This document shows positions 1-11,574 of a DNA stretch of 64,000 nt, one piece after another (the first letter of the stretch is position 1; each line of letters starts with the position of its first letter). The translations under genes and the position numbers were made by a program. The notes under the pieces were generated by a model. That model saw only the letters and a program-made list of their open reading frames with translations. It ran no database searches and had not been told where the DNA came from. The stretch is from Rhizophagus clarus (taxonomy: Eukaryota > Glomeromycota > Glomeromycetes > Glomerales > Glomeraceae), in assembly GCA_015698045.1 (NCBI GenBank), contig BLAL01000252.1, positions 1,860,001 to 1,924,000 of the forward strand, given 5' to 3'.

Positions 1-2
1 CT

Positions 3-299
3 ACTTTATACCTAAGAGTATTTACTAATGAATTTCACAATATTATCTGGCAACCACGTTGTAAAATAATAGCAGAATAGGAGCAGACAAAAGGTATTAA
101 GAAACAAGAAAAGAAAAAAAGATTATCATCACATAAATATATAAAATATAATAGAACTTTAACCACACAAATAGAAGAAGATACATATTATTTAAAAGAA
201 AAAAAAATACTAAAACATAATGAACAATGGTCAATAGCTTTGAAAAAATCAAGACAGTATATAAATAAACAAATTAGAGAGAGAAATAAAGTAGCATGA
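3..299 (+). pseudogene. LINE-like reverse transcriptase C-terminal remnant
   Basis: Frame 3 reads as about 98 codons with one internal TAG (around 78) before a terminal TGA. It contains an IIWQPRC motif followed by a Lys/Arg-rich, helical-looking tail (QTKGIKKQEKKKR, later KKSRQYINKQIRERNK). An IW-x-x-RC motif with a basic tail is typical of the region after the reverse transcriptase domain in fungal non-LTR elements, so I read this as the worn 3' end of a LINE whose upstream part lies outside the window. No RT catalytic motif is present here, so the family call is an inference. It could also be an unrelated hypothetical gene tail. Confidence 0.3.
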
Positions 300-589
300 A
301 AAGTATATAATAATATAAAAATATATAAATACAATATAACCTCCTTTTTTTCTTTTTTTGTTTAAAGGGTAGTGAAAGCATATACTGAAGCCATATGTTA
401 TAATGATCCCATATAATTCAATAGTTACTATAAAATGATATGGATGAATTTCATAGAGTGATGGTAGGGCACGGAAGCAATCTTTTAGGATGGGAAATCG
501 GTTTGAAGTTTTAATAAATTAGTTATATAAATAACAGATATATCTATATTCTCATATAACCAATAAACTCACAAATTGCACTACCTTGC
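300..589. other. AT-rich spacer, no gene seen
   Basis: I see no reading frame with recognisable content and no splice-linked exons. The stretch joins the LINE-like remnant to the A/T array and could be the 3' untranslated part of that element. Confidence 0.4.
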
Positions 590-1250
590 AAAAAAAAAAA
601 ATAAAAATAAAAATATAAATAAAAAATAAAATATAAAAATAAAAATAAAATATAAAAATAAAAATAAAATATAAAAATAAAAATAAAATATAAAAATAAA
701 AATAAAATATAAAAATAAAAATAAAATATAAAAATAAAAATAAAATATAAAAATAAAAATAAAATATAAAATAAAATAAATATAAAATAAAATATAAAAA
801 TAAAAATAAAATATAAAATAAATAAAATATAAAATAAAATAAAATATAAAAATAAAAATAAATATAAAAATAAAAATAAAATATAAAAATAAAAATAAAA
901 TATAAAAATAAAAATAAATATAAAAATAAAAATAAAATATAAAAAAAAAAAAAAAAAAAAAAATAAAAAAAAAAAATAAAAAAAAAAATAAAATATAAAA
1001 ATAAAAATAAAATATAAAAATAAAAATAAAATATAAAAATAAAAATAAAATATAAAAATAAAATAAAATATAAAAATAAAAATAAAATATAAAAATAAAA
1101 ATAAAATATAAAAATAAAAATAAAATATAAAAATAAAAATAAAATATAAAAATAAAAATAAAATATAAAAATAAAAATAAAATATAAAAATAAAAATAAA
1201 ATATAAAAATAAAAATAAAATATAAAAAATACAAAATAAAAAAAAAATAA
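590..1250. repeat. 18-bp A/T-only tandem array
   Basis: About 35 copies of an 18-bp unit, AAAATAAAAATAAAATAT, with small length variants and one poly-A interruption near 940-985. For some 640 bp there is no G or C apart from a C near 1230. The long open frame on the minus strand (repeated Phe-Tyr-Leu-Ile) is a by-product of the absence of stop codons in this repeat and is not a gene. Confidence 0.9.
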
Positions 1251-1269
1251 ATATAATTTACAGATTTTG

Positions 1270-1868
1270 AGGCTACTGATGCGCAGTATTTCTATGCCGC
1301 CTATGACTATGGTGGTTCCTTAAGAAATATATATAAATTTAGAATTTAAATAACTTAAATATAAATTAAAAAAATTCTTAATAATTACCAGGTTTGTCCC
1401 AAAACCTTGTGCGGAACTGCCTATAATATCTTTCTTCTTCCTGGAACCACCTTCCATTTTGTGCATCATTCCTCCATTCACAGAAATCCTAAAAATGTTA
1501 ATACTATTAATTTTTTATTTTTTTTTATTTTTTTTTTTATGATTTATTATTATTTTACTAACATTAAAATTCCTGATCAAGTTTCTCCACTTTCTTTCTA
1601 CCTGTTGGCCAGTGAACCTCATGCGGAACTGTCTCCAAATTCTTTGAGCTAGGCTCTTCCAGAATTCAGAGCAGTCCTTCCTAAATATATTATGGTAGTA
1701 GTTGTTCCTTCTCCTTTACATTATTTATTTAATTTTTAGATCAGAAAATATAAGAGAAAAAAAAAGCTAGAAAATGATTAAAGTTATTTATTAGTTTTCA
1801 TTTAATTTTTTACCTCTTATATCTTATTAAATATTCAGTTATTGCATCAGTCCAATTTGCGGCATTTT
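1270..1868 (-). CDS. SANT/Myb-like DNA-binding domain protein, partial, spliced
   Basis: Four exons can be read on the minus strand. Exon A ends at 1814 and encodes NWTDAITEYLIRYKR. Exon B is 1713-1563 and encodes RRNNYYHNIFRKDCSEFW, then a KSLAQRIW-FTGQQ-KWRNL stretch. Exon C is 1488-1389 and ends YYRQFRTRFWDKP. A short exon D begins at 1318. Donors and acceptors are GT/AG and the phases join. The spacing of Trp and the pattern W-x(n)-L-x(n)-YHNI-x(n)-FW-SLA-R-I-x(n)-F-G-Q-x(n)-KW-x-L is that of a SANT/Myb-like or trihelix DNA-binding domain. The start codon is not clear: ATG at 1865 is out of phase with exon A. The last exon runs into the A/T array. The second copy of the same family is at 11575-16052. 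It may be a host transcription-factor-like family or a transposon-associated one. Confidence 0.5.
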
Positions 1869-2670
1869 AAGAAAAAGAATATATAATAATAAAAAATAAC
1901 GGTAACAAATTTTAAGAAAAAGAATATATAATAAAAATAATGACAACAAATTTATTGTAAGAAAAAAAAAGATGAAACCTCTTTTTATAAATAATTTTTT
2001 ATCATCTAGTATTATTATATTAATTACAATTCAAGAACATTTACGTAAATTGTTCTAATTTTCCAAATATGTTATGATTGTTATAATCTGTCTTCTTTAT
2101 ATTAATTATAATACAGATACAGATCTACAATACAATCAATCACAATGAACAAGTTAAACTTGACCTAAACTCAATTATTATAATTGTGATTCCAAAAAAT
2201 CAAGATAAAGGTCTTCTTTTTAATTATATATCAAATCTAAAAAAGGTAAAATCTAATAATACAGATATGTAAATAAATAGTATTTTTTATTTTGTTTTAT
2301 AATAAGCTTTTGCCAATTATAGACTATAAATAAAACAATTACAGATCTACAATACATTACACAAAGATCTTAAGCAAATAAGTTGAACTCGAGTTCAACT
2401 CGAGTTCAAAGTGAACAATTTAAATTCAAAATAAAATATCTGAGATAACAAAAAAGTTGGTAACGTTATAATGAAATCGGTAGTAATTCTTTATTTAATC
2501 ATTTTAATTAAGTATAAAAATTCTGATAAATTTAATAAAATCAGTGATTTTTTAATAATTTTATCAACTCAAGTTGAGCATGAATAGTAAATAATCAAGT
2601 TTGTGCTGCTTTGCTAATATTGACTTGTGCATTCGATAGGTAACTGATTTTGTGGCTGATGTGGCTAAAT
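1869..2670. other. AT-rich intergenic, no gene seen
   Basis: No supported coding frame. A small palindrome, GAACTCGAGTTCAACTCGAG, lies near 2385-2410, and there are tracts resembling ATA-rich satellites. Confidence 0.4.
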
Positions 2671-4930
2671 ATAATATTACTCAAATAACTAATAAAAATT
2701 AATAATTTTGTTGATCATGTGATTGTATAATTATGATTTAATTATTTATTTATCGTATTTTTTTTTTTCAAAATCTTTCTTTCTTTTTCTCAAATTTTTA
2801 TTTTATTGTTTTGTCTAAAAAATAAAGATAAAGGTATATTTTTTATTGAAATTTCTTTTCCCATTATTATGTTATTTATAATATTACCCAAATAACCAAT
2901 AAAAATTGATAATTTTGTTGATTATGTGATTGCATGATCACAATTTAATTATTTATTTATTATTTTTTTTTTTCAAAACTTTTTTTTCTCTCTCTCAAAT
3001 TTTTACTTTATTGTTTTTGTTTAAAAAATAAAGATAAAGGTATATTTTTTGTTGAAATTTCTTTTCCCATTATTATGTTATTCTTAACACTCTTATTAAT
3101 ATATTTTTCCAATGTATTTTTTTTTACTAATATCCTAAACAATGTTCTACTATCGAGTTTTTTACTTTATTGGTTTTTAAATACAAAGGTACATTTTTTG
3201 TTGAAATTTCTTTTTCCATCCTGTTAACACTCTTACTAATATTTTTTTCTAATGTGTTTCCTCCTACTAACATTCCTACTAACAATATTTTACTGTTAAA
3301 CATTTTTTATTCCTTACTTTTATTAACACTTCTACTAACATTAATATTAACATTAATATTTATACTTTATATTTTTTTATTAACGTTCCTTTTCTACTTC
3401 TACTAACTTTCATACTAACATTAATACTAACACTTTCTAATGTAAAAATTTTTTTATTAACATTCCTTTTCTTTTGCTAATATTTCTACTAATATTCATA
3501 CTAACACTTCTATTACTAATATTTTACTTTCTTTTAAATTAAATAGATATAATGAAATGAAAACAAGCAAACAAATGTAAATAAATTATAATTTATGTAA
3601 AGAGTAGTGAATTTTTTTTATAATATTTTTTGTATAATATTTTTTTTATTATTAATTGAAAATATAAATAAAACTTTTAGTAATTACAATTAAACATCAG
3701 GAAATTTTATAGTGCGAAAAGTTACGCAAGATTACGTATCATAATATTTCATAAGTTTCCAGGCACAGTTTGAAATTAGTTAAATAGGGTATCAATAGGT
3801 TATCAATAGGTTATCAATCAGCTATCAATAGGCTACCCTATTGGTAGCCTATTGAACTTGCGCCATAATCCGTCACCAATCAGGTAGGCTGATTGATAAC
3901 CTATTGATAACCTATTGATACCTTATTGATGCCCTATTTAATAATAATACCAATAGGATACTAATAGGTTATCAATAAGTTATCAATCAGCTATCAATCA
4001 GCCTGTCCGATTGGTGACGGATTATGGTGCAAGTTCAATAGGCTACCAATAAGGTAGCTTATTGATAGCCGATTGATAACCTATTGATACTCTATTGATA
4101 CCCTATTTAACTAATTTCGACCTGTGAGACCTGCCGCAAGTTTGCATAAGCGTAATATTTTGTAACTTTTTAAAATATTTCGAAATATTACGATATGCAA
4201 AGTTTCGTAATTTTATGGTTCGTAATATTGTGTAATTTTATTGCGTAATATTTCGCAACTTTTTAAAATATTTTGACGATTCGTAATTTTACATAAATAT
4301 TTTATAATGTTTCAAAATTCATTTTTGTACTATAAGTTTATATAATGTATATTTTATTAGATATAATATGAATTAAATTATAAAAATTACAAGTATTTAT
4401 TACTATATACAGAATATATAAAAGTAAAAAAAGAAAGAGTAACAATACAATTAGATGTAAAAAGAAGAGAAACAGCTATAGTAACGTTGGTATTAGATAT
4501 AAAGATAAAAGAAATATTGTTAGTATTGTTAGTATTAAGGTAAAAAGAGTTAAAGAAACAGTAAAAGGAGTAAAAGAAACATGGATATTATCGTTAGTAT
4601 TAAAGTACAAGTAAAAAAGAATAAAGGAAACATGAATATTATTGTTAGTATTACGATACAAAGTAACAAAGAGGTAAAAAAAAATGAAAATAATTAGTAT
4701 TAATAAACAAATATTTCTATACCTGCAAAGCAATAAATTATGAAATATATGTAAATATATTGTATATAATTAAAGAAATAATAGAAAAAGAGACAAAAAA
4801 TTAAAAATATTAAACAAAAGAATAAAGAAATAAGAGACAAAAATAAATAAGACAAAAAACGCGTGCATGATTAAATGATTAAATCACATGCAAGGATCAA
4901 CCTAATTTTGATTGACCAGAAAATATGATA
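2670..4930. repeat. Large imperfect inverted repeat around a foldback element
   Basis: CTAACATT-rich degenerate repeats at 3060-3540 are mirrored by GTTAGTATTA-rich repeats at 4440-4730, at similar distances from a centre near 3945. Outside them, a GTTGATCATGTGATT stretch near 2710 is echoed in inverse orientation by AATCACATGCAAGGATCAAC near 4885. The match is weak and low-complexity, so the outer boundaries are approximate and the symmetry needs an alignment. Confidence 0.35.
3694..4350. mobile_element. Foldback (MITE-like) element with 347-bp palindrome
   Basis: The core at 3772-4118 is a near-perfect palindrome. Its left half begins GAAATTAGTTAAATAGGG and its right half ends with the reverse complement, with arms of about 165 bp and a loop of roughly ten A/T bases near 3940. 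Both arms carry tandem GGTTATCAAT and TAGGCTACC motifs and a CATAATCCGTCACCAATC block. The element appears to start with CATCAGGAAATTTTATAG at 3694 and end with a degenerate inverse copy near 4350. It has no coding capacity. It is presumably mobilised in trans, but no family could be assigned. Confidence 0.6.
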
Positions 4931-4989
4931 TCGTAAAATTACAGAAATCCGCATTTTAAAAAATCATGTACATCGTTACAGAAATTGTA

Positions 4990-5185
4990 TATGCACAATT
5001 ACTAAATATCATTCCCTTGTGATAAATTAAAAATTATCAACACAAATTCAACACAAATTCAACAAATTTAACGAAATTTGGCCAAAATTAACAAATTTTT
5101 TACCAGAATTATCAACACAAATTGAACACAAATTGAACACAAATTTCAGCTACGATTTATTTATATCACACCCGTATTGTTAAGA
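4990..5185 (+). repeat. Left terminal inverted repeat of the Plavaka element
   Basis: This matches the reverse complement of 10875-11100 almost base for base over blocks such as AATTACTAAATATCAT, TTGTGATAAAT, AATTTAACGAAATTTGGC and CGATTTATTTAT. Inside it the motif AACACAAATTCA or AACACAAATTGA is repeated about five times. Confidence 0.8.
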
Positions 5186-5268
5186 ATTAATAACCATTTT
5201 ATTTATTAAAACTATATTATTATGGTAAAAAAAATGCTATTACATGTGATATATATAAAAAATAATAT

Positions 5269-6660
5269 TTATTTCCTATGCAACCCATAATTCTCTAACA
5301 AACTATTTACATATTGACCTTCCTCCTCTGTGTTATAAGAGTCACTAGAAAGTATATCATCGTCAGCTATGCCATCGTTAACCGCATCATTGTTGGCCGC
5401 ACTATTGTTAACCACACCATCGTTAGGCCTACCATTGTTAGTCGCACCATCGTCAGCCACACCTGCTCCATCGTCAGCTGCTCCATCACCACCATTATCT
5501 ACATCATTACCATCATGAGAATTGTCATCTGAATGTGTAAATTTATCCCTATTTTTCAACTTTTGCTAAAAATAAATAAATAAACTGTAATTCAAATAAT
5601 TCACATTTTGCAAATTGTAAATTAAAAACTTACTAAGTTATTGATTATCTTCAACTTCATTATACTTTCGCTCATTTGAATGTTTTGATTATTAGGATTT
5701 AAGTACGTTTTACATATGCTAATCGTATAAACTATTTGTGTTTTTGAGGGATATTTATTTTTTTTTCGCAACTTATCGATTATCAGCGACATATATGTCG
5801 TAGGTTGCCCATCTTTAACCTTTTTAAATAGGTTGTTGTAACATCTTTTCACCTCCGGCTTACTCTTCCATTTCTGAATCTTTGACGGACTAACTTGAGT
5901 GTTAATAGACGGTAATTTATGTCCAGTCGCTTCAAAAACAGAATACATAACATTATTGACTCTAGACGTGAACGTCCCTCGTATGCTTCTATGTTGTTGT
6001 ACTAACTATTAAAAAAAAATATTAGTATGAAATTTAATAAAATTCATAATTGCTTTAACTTACAGTCGGGGCAATTTTTTTTTCGAAAAAAATAATCCAT
6101 TGATTTTTTTTGAACTGGCGTATAAATTCCAGGTTTTCGTCTTTTAAATATTTTTCGGTAGCAAGTTTGTACTCATCTTGCGAAGGATAAATAAAATTTT
6201 CAAATAAAATTTTTGACACCTTCTTAACGAGCTTCTAATCAAACGAGGTTAGCATTTCAGGTTTACATTAAATAATATTTATCTTTATTACCTTTATATA
6301 CTCCAGATCTATTGTATTATTATTTTTGTTATCATTGTTGAGCTTTTTTTCTATGCCCAAGAGACGGGTTTTGAGATTTTTTTATCCGGTGATAAGAACT
6401 TCAAGCTTAGAAATTATCTGCGAATTGGTTCTTAATAGTTTCTCTATTGTTTTTTTATTAACTTTAACAATAAAATATAATTTACTATATATTATATAAT
6501 TTCTTATAAAAAATATGATATATATCATGTCATATATACCTTCAACGTTATCGTCTGATAATCTTATTCGTTTCTCGGCTTCACTACTCTTCTCAGTATT
6601 ATGTCTTGAAATTCTTTCATTATCATCAATATTTCATTTTTCACCACGTTTTGTAGCCAT
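5269..6660 (-). pseudogene. Second gene of the Plavaka element, unknown family
   Basis: Five exons join in phase: 6660-6540, 6461-6292, 6234-6064, 6005-5634 and 5565-5269. They make 377 codons, all with GT-AG introns. Two in-frame stops remain, one near codon 9 (exon 1) and one in exon 2, so the copy looks recently dead. The product has a charged N-terminus, a helical Leu/Lys-rich segment in exon 2 that could form a coiled coil (ending LNNDNKNNNTIDLEYIK), a conserved-looking central block (YPSQDEYKLATEKYLKDEN, KIQKWKSKPEVKRCYNNLFK) and a C-terminal Asp/Asn/Ala/Gly-rich acidic tail. I do not recognise the family. It starts about 1.15 kb from the transposase and runs away from it, inside the same inverted repeats, so it is either an accessory transposon protein or a captured host gene. 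Confidence 0.6.
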
Positions 6661-7350
6661 CAGGATAATATGTAAGGGAGGAGATATGAACTAAACTCGA
6701 AAAGGAGAAAAAGATATTACTAGAAATTTGAAGAGGAACTAGAAATACGAAAGGAGAAAAATATGAGAAAAAAGGGAAAGACATGAATCAGAAATTTGAA
6801 AATGAGGAACTAAAAATACGAAAAAGAGGAAATACATGAACCAGAGGTTCAGAAAAAGGAGGCAAGCTGTCATAACGTCATTTCTGCCATTCTATACTAA
6901 AAAAGAAAAAAAATTTGTGAAATATTGCGAAAAATGGATAAACTAATGCGAAATATTACGAAAAATGAATGAACTAATGCAAAAATTTTGCATCGTAATA
7001 TTATGAAAAAAAATTGTAACACTTTCATGAGAGAATTTTTAAAAAAACTCTCGTAAAAGCATATAGTACAATCGAAGTATTAATCAACACCCATTTATAA
7101 AAAAATAAGATGTTACACATGTTGGGGCTTTGTATGCATGGCAAAAAAAAGTTGCAGCCAGTGAACTCATTTGGCTGATCAGATTGATAGTGATCTTGAA
7201 CACTTATAACTGATTATCACATAAATTTGTGGCTGATCATCCGTCCATTATTGTAAAATGTGTTAAGCCAATAAATTTGCGGCTGATTATCAGATGATTA
7301 GCTGATTGAATAAGCCGTATTAGCCATCCAGATTCTTACAACCTGTTACA

Positions 7351-7570
7351 GCAAATTCAAAATATGTGAAACATTCAGCACTTTTGTTATCAGATTCGCG
7401 GGTTGACAGGTTGCCGGCAAGTTGAAATAGTAAACAAAATAATAAACAATATTTATATGTTACATCATAGACTTGTTACATTTATTTTTAGATTTGCCAG
7501 CCTATGAACTCGGCAAGTTCCTGGCAGCAAAATTGCTGAGTGTTTCGCATATTTTAAATTTTGCTATAAT
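7351..7570. repeat. Inverted repeat between the two Plavaka genes
   Basis: GCAAATTCAAAATATGTGAA and the bases after it (7351-7395) recur in inverse orientation at about 7520-7570 with roughly 80% identity. Direct copies of CCAGATTCTTACA lie outside, near 7328 and 7609. It may be a small nested MITE or regulatory structure in the bidirectional promoter region. Confidence 0.4.
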
Positions 7571-7807
7571 GCGTAAATTTGCGAATGATTCTGCGATATT
7601 ATCCACCAGATTCTTACAGCCAGTTCCATTCATTAATGCGTAAATTTGCGTAGTCGTATCTATTCAAATAACTCAATCAATTGTAATCAATTCAATTAAT
7701 TCATAAATTTTTACAATGAAATATAATTTTATTAGCATACAAAATCTCATATAAATTGAATAGTGAATTGATACTTTTCATCAAATTTAACGCGTTAATT
7801 TAGCAAC

Positions 7808-10765
7808 ATGAGTTTCAAATGCTCCCTTTGTATGCGAATATTCAGTCAACGCTTTGCATATACTCAACACGTCCAAAAATGCTTAAAAAATGTAGAAGTA
7901 GAAGTAGAAGAAGACGATGATAATAATGATAGTGAAAAATATAGCAGTGAAATGGATACAAGAAGTAATCTAAGTAGTGAATATGAAAATGATAAAGTTG
8001 AGGTAATTATGTTATTTCAGATTATTCTTTTTAAAGCTTTCAAGAAAAAGCTCAAATTATACTAACTCATTTGGTTTATAATTTTAGGTGAATGATGATA
8101 ATGATGTACAAAATATGTCATTTGACAGTATTGGAAGTGCAATATCAGAGATGAGCCTTGAAGATAGTAACTTTGAAAATATATTAGATTCATCTGAAGA
8201 GCCTGAAATTTTTGAAGAACCCAAAAATCTCAATACCAAAACTTGCACAGAATTTTAATGTTATTAGTAACGAAATATAAAATAAACAATAAAGATGATA
8301 ATGAAATAATACGTTTTTTTAATAAACATTCAAATCTTACAGAATCACCATTACCAAAAAATATCAAACAAGGACAAGCATTTATGAATAATATGAAGTT
8401 ATCTAATTTAGAATTTAGTAAAGTTCTTATAACAAAACATGAGAATAAAGATTATTTTCTTTATTATCAAAACTTAATACAGTGCATCAAAAATATCTTA
8501 ACTGTTCCTGACATAACACAAAATTTTCTGCTATCTTACGAAAACTATAAGTTAAATAGTAAATATTAGTTAATTCAATAATCTAAATAATATTTATTTT
8601 AATTTATTTATATTATTTTATAGTATAATAGAGAAAGTATTTACAGTGAACAAAACACTGGAAAATGGTGGAAAACTACGCAAGAATCCTTACCTACTGG
8701 TTCCAAATTATTATCAATTATTTTATATTCAGATTCAACAACTACAGATAAATTAGGAAAAAGTCAATTGCATCCAATATATTACATTAGGTAATATCCC
8801 AATATGGCGTCGTAATAAACAGGATGCAGAGCAATTTTTGGGATATTTACCAATTTTAGAAGCTGCAAATAAAGATCTGGTTCGTGATACCTTTCATAAA
8901 TCTTTACATCATTTACTAGAACCAATTATTTTATTAAAAGATGGTATAGACCTTTTTATAAATAATGAAAATACCTGGTTTTATTCTAGAGTTTCAACTA
9001 TTATTGCAGATTGGCCGGAGGCTGCAAGTTTTTATTTAGTTTATAAATCCTCCAATTCAAACCTTTCATGTCACTCCTGTTTAGTTAAAAGAGAAAATCT
9101 TGCAAATATAGACTTATCGGTTAACGATGTAATACTAAGAACTCATGATGAAATGCGTAAACATTTTGAAAATGATATACAAAGATCTGTTTGCATAGAA
9201 TCTATAATTTTTTTTGGGATTTACCATAAGTATGCAAAAGTAGAAATAATTATAATAACATATATATATATTAATTATAAATATTTATATTATCAAGGAA
9301 TATAAATATCTACTTGGCTACTGTTCCTGACAGAATGCATCATTTAGATTTAGGATTATTTTGTTATCAAATTATCTTCACGTGTGATATCTTAAAATTG
9401 CAACATGTTAATGGTAATAAATTAGTTGAAGAAGTAGATTGCCATCTAGCAGCAATTCCACGTTTTCCTGGCATTAAAATTTTTTACAATGGACTGCAGT
9501 CAATTGCAAGATTAACTGCTAGTGAATATCGAAGTTTGATGAAAGTCATGATATTTGTTATTGATAATTTATATGATGAAAATAATAATGAAGTAGATAA
9601 TTTTGTAAATAATGATGATCTTACAAAATTGTACAAATATTGGAATGAAATGTATATTTTAAGTAGATATGAAGAATTTAGTGAAAGTGACTTAAAGAAA
9701 TTTAATGTATATATTAAAATTTTAGTAAAATTGAAAATTTAAATTAAATAAATTAAATTAACATTTAAATTTTAGGATGCAATATATAGATGGGCCTGGA
9801 TGTTTGTCAAGGCTTTTAAATTTGTTTCTCCTTCCAATTTGAAGTTACCTAAATTGCATTCATGGGTTTATCATATTATTGACTCAATACGATCTTATGG
9901 CGCAATAAATGGCTATACTACAGAAACTTACGAAAGTCTTCACAAATATTTTGTTAAAATACCTACCGAATTAGCAATAAAAAAGATGTCGAACCTCAGC
10001 TTTTACGAACTGTAAGTATTTAAAAATTTATTTATTGTATATATTTATTATATAACTTAAGATAGAAATTAAATTAATAGATAAAACGTCAAGCAATATC
10101 TATTAGAATGTCTCAACATTCAGTGAATCTGGCAAAAACACCTCGCACTTGTAAATTTTCTGCAAGACTCTTTGAATTCTCTTTACAAGATACAAATACA
10201 TTTTTTAATAAAAAAAAAGATTTTGTAGACAATAAAATGCAGACTGGTTTTGCTAGATTTATAAGTTGTCTGGATTCATATCTAGATTTACTTGATGGTT
10301 TCACAATTATTGGTAAAACCCAAATAAACATATACGGATTGGTAACACTGGAAAATAGTGCCATAATGCGTGCCACAAACAGGTATCATAATAAAGTATG
10401 GTTTAGCGACATAGCTATTTCAATGGATTCTGAAGAATCAAATGATTATATATCAGACAAAGGACTTTGTTATGGACAGGTATTTTTCCAATTTATGTAA
10501 TAATTTATTATAAAAGTATTAATAAATATTTATTATTTATAGGCCTTATTGTTAGCAGAAGTATTAACAGACCCACCGCTAAATCTCGCATTAATTCAAT
10601 GGTACGATTTTAAATCTAAAAGGAACCCATATTTATATGGATGTCCTCACTTAAAATTGATAGAATTATATAACTTTGTAGCTATAAAGTCTATACATGG
10701 TGTTGTTCACATAGTACCCTGATTTGATAAACAAAATGAATATTTCGTAAATAAATATATTTTTT
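7808..10765 (+). pseudogene. Plavaka transposase
   Basis: A spliced gene with roughly seven exons (about 7808-8002, 8088-8568, 8624-9230, 9300-9725, 9776-10013, 10080-10480 and 10543-10765). The N-terminus has a C2HC zinc finger (CSLCMRIF...HVQKC). Exon 3 reads IYSEQNTGKWWKTTQESLPT, then IILYSDS, then LGNIPIWRRNKQDAEQFLGY. This is the Plavaka pattern WW-TQ-LP-G, ILASD, iGN and GYLP. The presumed catalytic residues are Asp in LYSDS, Asp in IIADWPEA and Glu in TTETYESLHK. The C-terminus has the GLCYGQ...AEVL...VVHIVP block expected for the family. Disruptions include frame changes near 8255 and 8790 and stops near 8275 and 10720, so no continuous frame exists. It lies within the inverted repeats and diverges from the second gene. 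Confidence 0.8.
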
Positions 10766-10874
10766 AGTCACTTGATATAGGAGTTTTGATTTATTTTAAT
10801 AAAATTATATCCTTAAAAGAATTTATGGTCACGTTTTGCATATCATAAATAAAATGCAGATTTATTTATTTAAT

Positions 10875-11100
10875 TATTAACAACGCGGGTATGACATAAA
10901 TAAATCGTAACTGAAATTTGTGTTCAATTTGTGTTGATAATTCTGGTAAAAAATTATTAATTTTAGCCAAATTTCGTTAAATTTGTTAAATTTGTGTTGA
11001 ATTTGTGTTGAATTTGTGTTGCGTAATTTTTTATTTATCACAAGGGGATGATATTTAGTAATTGCATGTACGATGTACAAGATTTTTTTTATGATTTTTT
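10875..11100 (-). repeat. Right terminal inverted repeat of the Plavaka element
   Basis: Inverse copy of the left end, with the same subterminal motif on the opposite strand (TGTGTTGAATTTGTGTTG). Small indels distinguish the two ends, which suggests some age since insertion. Confidence 0.8.
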
Positions 11101-11105
11101 TAAGA

Positions 11106-11574
11106 AATGTACGCAAAATATTTAATCAGAATATAATTATTTTTAATTAAATTGATTAAAAAAAATTAATTTTTTTAAGAAATGTATGCGAAATATTTAA
11201 AATTCAATAGAATAAATTAATAATAAATTGTTTTATTTTTAAATATGATATATTGATATTTATATTTAAAACAATTAAACATGTACATGATTTTCAATTA
11301 TTTTTAATTGAAATGAAACTGAAATCAAACTAAGATTTTTTTTATTTTTTGATTTAATCATGATATTTATATTTAGATAATCCATATCCGCATGAGATTT
11401 AATTAATATGTTTAATGATGAAAAGTGTAATAAATTAAATTTTAATTGAAATGAGAAATAAAATCAAACCAAAGAGGTATTGTTCAAATTTTATTTAAAG
11501 TGACATTTTACGACTTTCTTTCAAATTTTTACTCATCCCAAAATCAAATTATAAAAATCAAATCTAAACTAATA
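11106..11574. other. AT-rich spacer, no gene seen
   Basis: A directly repeated block, TTTTTTAAGAAATGTA(C/T)GC, occurs just outside the right transposon end (about 11095 and 11175). This may be a local duplication at the insertion edge. No coding content was seen. Confidence 0.4.

Larger units (their letters stand above)
4960..11105. mobile_element. Plavaka-type DNA transposon with two divergent genes
   Basis: A ~6.1-kb element is bounded by inverted repeats of about 200 bp (left about 4990-5185, right about 10875-11100). It contains a plus-strand gene matching Plavaka transposases (DDE superfamily, CACTA-related group) and a divergent minus-strand gene of unknown function. Both genes contain in-frame disruptions, so this copy is probably not autonomous. 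The exact ends and a target-site duplication could not be fixed by eye because the outermost bases of the two ends diverge. Confidence 0.75.

Noticed and set aside
440-515. Possible tRNA (GGGAAATCGGTTTGAAGTTT resembles a T-arm)
   Set aside because: No matching acceptor stem, D-arm or anticodon arm could be paired.
581-1234. Long minus-strand open frame of Phe/Tyr/Leu/Ile
   Set aside because: It is the translation of a stop-free 18-bp A/T repeat.
5314-5532. Plus-strand frame of Ile/Val/Thr/Arg repeats
   Set aside because: It is the antisense of the Asp/Asn-rich tail of the Plavaka second gene.
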